Origin: Apodospora peruviana
Taxonomy: Eukaryota > Ascomycota > Sordariomycetes > Sordariales > Lasiosphaeriaceae
DNA length: 64,000 bases
NCBI GenBank assembly: GCA_033439685.1
Contig: JAUEDM010000007.1
Location: forward strand, 3,565,736-3,629,735
Reading direction: 5' to 3'
This document shows positions 57,476-64,000 of the stretch, piece by piece; the first letter of the stretch is position 1; every line of letters begins with the position of its first letter. The notes below the pieces were generated by a model. The model ran no database searches. It was not told the origin of the DNA and saw only the letters and a list, made by a program, of their open reading frames with translations. A program made the translations under genes and the position numbers.

Positions 57476-58141
57476 ATGGCGACTTTCCAACTGAACGAGG
57501 TCATCAGACTGTACGAGCCGTGTAATATATTGCTCAGCTTACTATGCAAGGCAGGCATCAAGCCCGGGAATGGCACCGTGTCTCACTTTCGAAATCAACA
57601 CAAGTTAAAAGGCAACGAACTGCAGCAGGTCTTGACGTTTGCCGCATCAATCCAGCATCTCAGCGATCCGGCAACAGTCGATCTGCCGCAGGATGGCAGC
57701 GTGGCCATCGACGGGCTGCCACAGCTCAAGGGCTACAGCTGTATGAGCTGTCGATATATGACCATTAACCGGGACAACGCCGTGGCCCATCAGCGTACCG
57801 AGGCGCATACAGTTGTGGGAGGGCCGGGTTGGACGGTGGTAACGTTGCAGTCATTCGGACAGCGGAAGCACGCGCGGTACTGGGTTGTCAAGAGGGACGG
57901 TGCGGTGGGCGATCGTGTGGTGGGCGATCGTGTGGCAAGGGCTCTTGGGGGACTGGCAAGCAGTTTACGAGCTTGCGAAGAGATACTGGAAAAGGAAGCG
58001 GCAGAGCGCCGGAAGACGGTTGAGGAAGTGGGCACGGTAACAAGCAGGTCACGATGGGTTACGTATATGGGGTGGATAAAGCATCTACGGCAGGCAAACC
58101 GGGTGGAACCAGCTACAACCGGAGATGCTGATGAACTATAA
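57476..58141 (+). CDS. Piece B, N-terminal module: OrsD-like zinc-finger protein
   Basis: 221 residues from the ATG at 57476. It follows the same plan as piece A: an opening NEVIRLYEPCNILLSLLC, then THFRNQHK-like (SHFRNQHKLKG), then GYSCMSCRYMTIN and HQRTEAH forming a C2H2-like finger, and near the end SRWVTYMGWIKHLRQ, matching piece A's RRTGWPRHLRG. After this point piece A has its recombinase-like domain, but here the frame simply ends 14 codons later and the helicase frame begins, overlapping by 17 bases. Either the middle domain was deleted and a frameshift separates the halves, or an unrecognised intron joins them. Function unknown; the finger suggests nucleic-acid binding. Confidence 0.55.
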   Translation: MATFQLNEVIRLYEPCNILLSLLCKAGIKPGNGTVSHFRNQHKLKGNELQQVLTFAASIQHLSDPATVDLPQDGSVAIDGLPQLKGYSCMSCRYMTINRDNAVAHQRTEAHTVVGGPGWTVVTLQSFGQRKHARYWVVKRDGAVGDRVVGDRVARALGGLASSLRACEEILEKEAAERRKTVEEVGTVTSRSRWVTYMGWIKHLRQANRVEPATTGDADEL

Positions 58142-60188
58142 GCTTATCAGCGAGCTGTGGCACGGCTTCTTGGGCAGCAGCTCCAGTAACAGCTTTCGTA
58201 GTAGCTCCGGGGCGGTTGTCGGACGGAAGCGTGGCATGACGGAGCCGTCGAGAGGGCCGCCGTCGAAGAGAGTACGGAGTGGCAGGCAAAAGCAGCGAGA
58301 CGATATGGTAGGCGAGCCCGTCCGAACGGGCATATTTCAGAGTGCAGGTACTTATACAGGTGATGCGTCACAGCGGCACGGGCAAGAAGGCATCGACGAC
58401 ATCAATATAGGATTGCAGAGGTTGTTTGGGCCGACTGCGCAGTGGAAGTCGGACCAGCAACGGGATATCATGGCGAAGATCATGGCGCTACAAGATAACG
58501 GAGTCCGCAGCGAGCTACTGATAGCGGTGTTGCCGACAGGCGGCGGCAAGAGCGTGTTCTTTATGCTACCGGCGGTGCTCTACGAGACGTGGAGGGAAGG
58601 ATCCCCCCCAAGCGATATGTGTAGCTTGCAGGTCGGCTCGACAAGCATCGTGGTTGTACCATTTGCTGCTCTGCTCCGGGACATGGAAGCTCGTGCTCGC
58701 GAGATGGGCGTCGACTGCTTATGGTGGCGTACGGGTGAGCATGACAGTCGAACAGAGCGGCAGCGTGATGCGAGGCTGGTTCTTGTCAGCGCGGACGTAG
58801 CCGTCTGTGTGGAGTTTATGGCATATGTGCAAACCATCCGGTCGCGTGGGCGGCTGGGGCGGATTTTCTTCGATGAGTGTCATACGAGCATTACGGACGT
58901 TGGCTATCGGGCGCGGCTGGGGAAACTAAAAGAGCTGCACCGGTTTGGCTGCCCGATGATCATGCTCACGGCGACGTTACCGGTAAAAATGGAAGCGTGG
59001 TACCGGGAGAGGATGTTATGCAAGGACGCGGCACTTATCCGGACTGCGGCGGTCAATCATAATATCCGGTATAGGGTACGGGTGGTTGGGAAGAAGGGGG
59101 GCAGCGTGCAGGATGTGGTGCTAGAGGAGATGCGACAGCTGGAGAAGGTGATGACGGGCTCGCAGAAGGGGGTCGTGTATTGCCGGTCGATCGCAGCATG
59201 TGAGCAGCTGGGCGAAGCAGCAGGCTGCGGTGTTTATCATAGTAGGGCTTCGGAGGATGCTAATCAGGGGGTACTGAAAACGTGGATGTTAGGTCAGGAA
59301 GGGGCTCGGTGGATCACGGCAATGAGCGGGCTTGGGACAGGGATCGACATTGGTGGGATTACAGCTATCATTCACATGCAGGAACCATATGGGTTGGTGG
59401 ACTTTGTGCAACAGACGGGACGGGGCGGACGACGAGCGGGCGAGGTAGTGGAGTCTGTGATTGTGACGGATGGACGACCGGTTCGTGAGAACGAGTTTGA
59501 AGATGATATTTCACGAGCGAACCGGACAGCTATGGGCGAATTCATCCGGCAGACGGACTGCCGGCATATTGGGCTTGGTATGTTTCTGGACGGGACGGGG
59601 CGTCGCTGTGGTGAGATAGGTGGTGAGTTATGCGATCACTGCCGGGCTCAGGAGCCGGTTGTTTCGGACGTGGTCAACATGACTACTCGATTACATGATG
59701 ACCGGCGAGCAACCGGGCTAGGCATGATGGCATTACGCGCTTGGGTCGACACGTTGACATGTCTGGGAGCGTGTAGCGTGTGCTATGTGAAATGGCATAT
59801 ACACGGTAAGTTGGAGGAGCAGGAGAAGCGGTACCAGCACCCGCGGTCGTCATGTCGGTACATCAGCATTGATGCAGTGGAGAGATGGAGGCAAGGGATT
59901 CAGTTTGACGAGTACCGTTGTTGCTGGTCGTGCGGGTTGCCGTACGGGTGGTGTGCAGAGGCACGAGTGGAAGGTCGATGTATTTATCGCGAGCATATTA
60001 TACCAGTCGTGATGATGGTAGGGGTGAGTGGAACTTTGGGCAGGGAAGTGGCAGGGGAATTTGGGGTTGATGTGGGCGACAGCAAAGGCTATCAGGGATG
60101 GCTGGTACGGTCGAGGCAGTTGTACGAAGAGGAGATGACGAATGGTTTAGCGGTGTGGGAATTTATTGTACGGACAATTTGTAAATAG
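58125..60188 (+). CDS. Piece B, helicase: telomere-linked RecQ-type DECH helicase
   Basis: 687 residues with no internal break. All superfamily-2 motifs are in order: Gln motif region WKSDQQRDI, Walker A LPTGGGKSVFFMLPA, motif Ia VVVPFAALLRDM, Walker B as FFDECHTS (DECH, the variant seen in fungal subtelomeric RecQ-like proteins), LTATLP, VVYCRS, and motifs V/VI SGLGTGIDIG and QQTGRGGR. A zinc-binding C-terminal part follows: CDHC, then a Cys-rich tail with CCWSCGLPYGWC. The Arg finger (QQTGRGGR) is present. Known: such helicases sit beside telomeres in many fungi and are thought to help telomere maintenance or recombination. The helicase could be active if expressed; whether the ATG at 58125 is the real start is unclear because the N-terminal module precedes it in another frame. 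Confidence 0.85.
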   Translation: MLMNYKLISELWHGFLGSSSSNSFRSSSGAVVGRKRGMTEPSRGPPSKRVRSGRQKQRDDMVGEPVRTGIFQSAGTYTGDASQRHGQEGIDDINIGLQRLFGPTAQWKSDQQRDIMAKIMALQDNGVRSELLIAVLPTGGGKSVFFMLPAVLYETWREGSPPSDMCSLQVGSTSIVVVPFAALLRDMEARAREMGVDCLWWRTGEHDSRTERQRDARLVLVSADVAVCVEFMAYVQTIRSRGRLGRIFFDECHTSITDVGYRARLGKLKELHRFGCPMIMLTATLPVKMEAWYRERMLCKDAALIRTAAVNHNIRYRVRVVGKKGGSVQDVVLEEMRQLEKVMTGSQKGVVYCRSIAACEQLGEAAGCGVYHSRASEDANQGVLKTWMLGQEGARWITAMSGLGTGIDIGGITAIIHMQEPYGLVDFVQQTGRGGRRAGEVVESVIVTDGRPVRENEFEDDISRANRTAMGEFIRQTDCRHIGLGMFLDGTGRRCGEIGGELCDHCRAQEPVVSDVVNMTTRLHDDRRATGLGMMALRAWVDTLTCLGACSVCYVKWHIHGKLEEQEKRYQHPRSSCRYISIDAVERWRQGIQFDEYRCCWSCGLPYGWCAEARVEGRCIYREHIIPVVMMVGVSGTLGREVAGEFGVDVGDSKGYQGWLVRSRQLYEEEMTNGLAVWEFIVRTICK

Positions 60189-60590
60189 GATTCTTTTTAT
60201 TTCGGGTTCTATTCTAGGATGAAGTACTGATATTGGTGACAACTCGTTTCCGGGCCGGAGAGTAAGGCTGAGAATGATAACGGTAGATGAGAACCCGACG
60301 CCGAGCGATGGGAGGGCGAAAAGGGCGAAGCCGAAGAAGAAGCGGACAAATGAAGCAGACAATGCATATAAATAGGGTTGATATCTGGAGGTGATGGTAA
60401 CGAGGGATGCGCTAGGCATGAGGGTGGGCATCCGGATGTGCGGATGGTCGTACATGCTGAGGATTACGGGCAGGAGAGCGGGCGGCAATCCGCTGCTGTA
60501 CTTTACGTCGGTTGTGGGCATGCCGGCACACTCGTTTACCCGTAACTTTGGGATTCCGGCGAGTCAGGCAGGAATGGCACGCGGTTTTTG
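60189..60590. other. Spacer between helicase pieces B and C
   Basis: An open frame at 60391-60591 reads like protein in part (GGNPLLYFTSVVGMPAHSF) but has no recognised homology; it may be debris of the same family. Confidence 0.35.
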
Positions 60591-61270
60591 ATGTTTGATT
60601 CGGTATTGCGGGAGATGGGCAAGAAAAGGCCGTCACGGTTGCAAGATGTGGAGAGGCAGGTGACGATGGAAGAGGGGAGACGGTGGCAGTTGATGTGGCA
60701 AATTAATATCCAGGAACAATTACAGCAGGTGAAGAGCGATGACGGGAGGAGCGGTTGGTAGAGTTGTTGGACGAGCAGGAAGAAGCAGAGGAAGAGACGA
60801 TAAAAGAGGTGGCCGCAAGTGATTTGGCGGTAGATGTAGAGGTAGAGATATACCGGGAGAGAGCACAGCGGCGGAGATAGGGTTAGAAGGAAAGGATTCG
60901 GCAGTCGGAGAAAGAGTTGGAGGTAGAGTAATTCCAGGAGATATTAGAGCAGTGGGCGGTAGGATGTACATGGTGCAGGGCGATTGGGGAAGAAGAGAGG
61001 GTTTGCAAGGGACATAAGTTGGAGCAGTGCGAGGAGGAGGATTCGGGGGTGGTTAGGGCGGCGGTAGATCGATGGGTTGAGAAGATGCGGTGGGAGAAGT
61101 TTTCATGTTGTTTTGATTGTGGGATACCGCAGGGAATATGCAGGCGGTATAAAGTAAGGGAAGATGGCGGATATATACGAGACGGAGGAAATGGTTGTCA
61201 GTATGCCGGGGTATTGATACAGTCGGTAGTAGCAATGTGGGGAGCGAATGTGGAGGAGGTGGGGGTATGA
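60591..61270 (+). pseudogene. Piece C: C-terminal tail of a second telomere-linked helicase
   Basis: Three consecutive short frames: DSVLREMGKKRPSRL to a TAG near 60761, then an acidic coiled-coil part (ELLDEQEEAEEETIKEV) to about 60880, then GCTWCRAIGEERVCKGH followed by FSCCFDCGIPQGICRRY, ending at 61270. The last part matches, in cysteine spacing, the tail of the piece B helicase (CSVCYVKW..., CCWSCGLPYGWC). No helicase motifs remain. It is the remnant of a neighbouring, older copy. Confidence 0.7.
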
Positions 61271-62020
61271 ATTGGAAAAGGAGGTAGGTAAAGAAGAGAA
61301 TGGAGATGGAGATGGAGATGAAGATTGGGGTGTGGTGAGGGAGGGACAGAGATGAAGATAGGGGTCAGGGTTAGAAAGAAGATGAGGGTGACGGTTAGAG
61401 CGAGGAAGGAGTTGAGCATGAGAGAAAGGATGGGGATGATTGAGGGATGGAAAGGATAAGGTAAAGTGAGGATAAGATTAAGAAGGAGGATGAATTGAGG
61501 GAGAGGGTGAGAATGAAGTGATTGTTAGATAAAGAAAGAATGGAGTGAGGGAGGAGAGGAGGGGTGTGTGTGATGGAGATGATGGGGTGATGGAGAGAGT
61601 AAGTGTGATGGAAAGGGTGATGGTAAGGTAATTTTGGGGGAAGCAAGAGGATGGAAATGGAAAAAAGAGAGATGATTTGAGGAATAGGAAGAGGAGGAGG
61701 AAGAGGAAGAGGATGAGGGAGAGAGTAAAAGGGAGGGCGAGGATGAAGATGTAGATAGGAGATAGGTAAGATAAATGGTCAGGATGGGGATTGAGGAAGG
61801 GTTGAGGAAGGGAGATGATGATGATGGGACATGATGAGGATCAAAGAAGATTGGGTTGGGTTGAAGAAGAGGAAGAATGGAGGGATGAAGTTATGTAAGA
61901 GGAAGAGGAAGAAGGAGAATGGGGATACGATAAAGGTGAGGGTAAGGAAGAGGATGTGTAGAAGAAGGGTTAAAGAGGATGAGGTAAGGGTGAAGGTTAG
62001 AGAGAAGGATGATGGGGAGA

Positions 62021-62118
62021 GGGAGAGGGAGAGGGAGAGGGAGGATGAGAAAGAGGGTGAGGTGAGGTGAGGGAGAGGGAGAGGGAGGATAAGAAAGAGG
62101 GTGAGGTGAGGTGAGGGT
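62021..62118 (+). repeat. Two near-identical copies of a roughly 48-base GA-rich unit
   Basis: A segment reading GAGAGGGAGAGGGAGGATGAG and on to GAGGTGAGGTGAGGG is followed at once by a second copy differing mainly at GATGAG/GATAAG. A recent local duplication within the purine tract. Confidence 0.7.
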
Positions 62119-62334
62119 GAGGGGCAGAATGATGGTGGTGGTGGTTAAAAAGAAGGGTTGGGAGAGGGTGAGGATTAGAGATTGGGTGATGAGGGTTGGG
62201 GTGAGATAGAGGATGATGTAAGGGTGAGGGTTAGAAGAAGGTATATGTTCGGGTGAGCGTGAGGGATAGAAATTGAGTGATGAAAATTGGGGTGTGAAAA
62301 AGGGGGAGATGGAAGGTGAGAAGAAGAGGGTGAG

Positions 62335-62409
62335 GGTTAGAGTTGGGAAGGAGGGTGAGGGTTGGAATTGGGAAGGAGGGTGAGGGTTGGAGTTGGGAAG
62401 GAGGGTGAG
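62335..62409 (+). repeat. Three tandem copies of a 25-base GGTTRGARTTGGGAAGG-type unit
   Basis: Units at 62335-62359, 62360-62384 and 62385-62409 differ at only one or two bases (GGTTAGAGTT, GGTTGGAATT, GGTTGGAGTT followed by GGGAAGGAGGGTGAG). The opening GGTTAG is telomere-repeat-like. Confidence 0.85.
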
Positions 62410-63516
62410 AAAGAGGGTGAGGGTTAAGAAGATGGAAAGGGTGAGGGTTAGAAAGAAGGAGAGAGAGAGGGTGAGGGTTAGAAAGAAGGAGAGAGAGGGT
62501 GAGGGTTATAATAAGAAGGAGAACAGTAAAGATAAAAGGAGAAAGATAATGGTAAAGAATAAAAATGAGTATAAAGAGAAAAGAATGGGAAAAAAAAGAA
62601 ATAAAAGAAAAGAAAGGAAAGAGAAGAAGAGAAACGGAAGAAAAAGACAGGGAAGGAAAAGACAGGAAAGAAAAGAAAGCAAAAGAAGTTTACATGAAAA
62701 TATGATAAAGAATATATTAATAAAAAGAATGATTAAATAAGAGTATATAAAATAAAGGAAATATTAAAAACAAATAAAAAGAAAATGAAATGATAAAGGA
62801 AGAAAAGTTAGAATTGAAGAAAAGTATAATAGTATTGTTTTTGAGGGGGGGAAGAGGTGTAAAAAGAAAAAGAAAGAAAGGAAGGAAAATAAAAAGAAAG
62901 AGAGAAAGAAAGAAATTAAAAGATAAGAAAAACAGGAAAATTAGAAGCAAAGAAGGGAAAAGAGGGGGAAAAAGGAAATAAACAGGAAAATAAACAAGGA
63001 AAAAAAAGAAAAACAAGATAAAAGAGAGAAAAGAATTTAAAAAAATAAAGAAGTAGAAAGAAAAAAGATAAAATAAATAAGAAGTAAAAGAGTGGAAAGA
63101 AAAAGATAAAAAAAATAAAATGAAACTAAATGGAGAAAAATAAATATAAAAAAGGAAGAAAAAAAATAAAAATAATATAAAGGAAAGTAAAAGTTAAGTT
63201 AAAGGTTAAAACAGAAAGAAAATAAATATAAAGAATAAAAAGGTGAAGTAAAACGAAAGAATAAGTAGGAATCTTATAATAGGGCAGTATTGGGTAAAAG
63301 GATTAAGATGGAAAAGAGTTGAAGTTGAAAAGGCATAAAATAAAAGAATAGAGTTTAAAAACAAAAAAACAAAGTTAAGAGAAAGGAAGATAAAAGAAAT
63401 AAAACAATGGTCGGAGATAAATAATTAATATATAGGTAGAAAGAAGAGAGAAAGAATAATAAAAAGGGAATTATATTTAAAAAAAGGTGATGATTAAATA
63501 ATAATAAAACAAATGG

Positions 63517-63589
63517 TTAGGGTTATGGTGAAAGAGACGGATTAAAGCAAAAAGATTAGGATTAAAGTATGAAAATATTAGGGTTATAT
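63517..63589 (+). repeat. Interstitial telomere-type words TTAGGGTTA
   Basis: Exact TTAGGGTTA at 63517-63525 and again at about 63578-63586. Further GGGTTAG/GGGTTAT words occur at about 62330-62520. They match the vertebrate-type telomere unit used by most filamentous ascomycetes, read 5'-3' toward the right end. Confidence 0.7.
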
Positions 63590-63827
63590 TTACAAAGAAA
63601 AAAAGGAAAATAAAGTAATAAGGCAAGAGAAAGTAAAATAAAAAATAATTATAATATAAGTTTTAAAAAGACAGAGGATTAAGTTAAAAAGACAGACAAA
63701 AAGAAAAGTCATATAAAGAACAGGAAAAGAAAGGAAAGACGAAAAAGATAATAAATAAAGGATAAAACAAAGGTAATAATGAGAGGAAAAAGTTATATAA
63801 GGTTATGAAACTAAATAACAAAGGCAA

Positions 63828-63943
63828 GGGAAAAATAAAAGGGAAAAATAAAAGGGAAAAATAAAAGGGAAAAATAAAAGGGAAAAATAAAAGGGAAAAT
63901 AAAAGGGAAAAATAAAAGGAAAAAATAAAAGGAAAAACTAAAA
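63828..63943 (+). repeat. Minisatellite of nine 13-base units GGGAAAAATAAAA
   Basis: Units begin at 63828, 63841, 63854, 63867, 63880, 63893 (12 bases), 63905, 63918 and 63931. The first five are exact; later ones are variants (GGAAAAAATAAAA, GGAAAAACTAAAA). Confidence 0.92.
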
Positions 63944-64000
63944 AAGAAAAAAAATATATAAAATTAAATTTTGAAGTAAAACAAAAGAAAGATAAATATA

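Larger units (their letters stand above)
61271..64000 (+). repeat. Purine-only subtelomeric tract
   Basis: About 2.7 kb in which the + strand is almost entirely G and A with some T and very little C. The left third is G-rich (GAGGG, GGTGAGG units) and the right half is A-rich (AAAAGAAAGAAA, AAATAAA). Long open frames here are artefacts of base composition. Interstitial telomere-like words and several tandem repeats are listed separately. It leads toward the likely chromosome end. Confidence 0.85.

Noticed and set aside
58021..58200. An intron joining the zinc-finger frame to the helicase frame
   Set aside because: Possible donors (GTATAT near 58063, GTAACA near 58037) and acceptors exist, but none has a good branch site and phase together, so it was not called.
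62010..62520. CRISPR-like direct repeats
   Set aside because: Repeats are head-to-tail without spacers, low complexity, and the genome is eukaryotic.
61831..63016. Long reading frames in the purine tract, coding Lys/Arg/Glu-rich or, on the minus strand, Phe/Leu/Ser-rich sequences
   Set aside because: They arise because a strand nearly free of C and low in T has few stop codons; composition is repetitive and no domain or splice signal is present.

Overview
The window is eukaryotic, from a filamentous ascomycete fungus (Pezizomycotina, most likely Sordariomycetes). Genes carry short introns of about 48-90 bases with GTANGT-type donors, CTAAC/CTAAT branch sites and CAG/TAG acceptors. They include fungus-specific families: Zn2Cys6 regulators, WSC, 2EXR, an OrsD-like zinc-finger module, a STAND N-terminal relic and a Tad1-like LINE. 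The right end looks subtelomeric and points to a chromosome end beyond base 64000: relics of a telomere-linked RecQ-helicase family, then 2.7 kb of almost pure purine on the + strand with TTAGGGTTA words and minisatellites.

Layout. 0.5-2.1 kb: a dicarboxylate/amino-acid symporter (minus). 4.1-4.9 kb: a small unknown protein with EthD-like flavour. 6.7-7.4 kb: an uncertain small gene. 9-22 kb: a block of intact genes, in order a zinc alcohol dehydrogenase, a TPR/ankyrin/TIR-like protein, a Zn2Cys6 regulator, a SnoaL/NTF2-like protein, a 14-TM-type MFS exporter, an NmrA-like NAD(P)-binding protein and a second Zn2Cys6 regulator. It resembles a small metabolite-handling cluster with no synthase backbone. 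22.6-23.7 kb: a broken 2EXR gene. 25.8-29.1 kb: an intact secreted protein with four PAN/apple-like repeats and a phospholipase A2-like core. 30.3-32.3 kb: a GH2 glycosidase pseudogene. 33.1-34.4 kb: an F-box-like gene. 35-38.6 kb: a degenerate LINE. 39.3-40.8 kb: a secreted two-WSC-domain protein. 41.4-43.3 kb: a broken gene with a STAND-type N terminus. 44-45.9 kb: an intact FHA-domain protein kinase. 46.5-48 kb: a frameshifted unknown gene. 48.5-51.9 kb: relics of a cytochrome P450 and of a nonribosomal peptide synthetase, probably a dead secondary-metabolite cluster. 52.2-52.9 kb: a small secreted cysteine-containing protein.

The subtelomeric part holds three neighbouring pieces that look like parts of one modular gene family. 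Piece A (54.1-57.0 kb) has an OrsD-like zinc finger and a middle domain with tyrosine-recombinase-like features, broken by two frameshifts and a stop. Piece B (57.5-60.2 kb) has the zinc-finger module next to a RecQ-type helicase reading frame with every helicase motif intact. Piece C (60.6-61.3 kb) is only a C-terminal cysteine-rich tail. Most genes left of 30 kb are intact and pseudogenes become common to the right, as expected for decay toward a chromosome end.

All exon boundaries were worked out by eye from splice consensus and frame continuity. Family names rest on motif recognition, without a database search.
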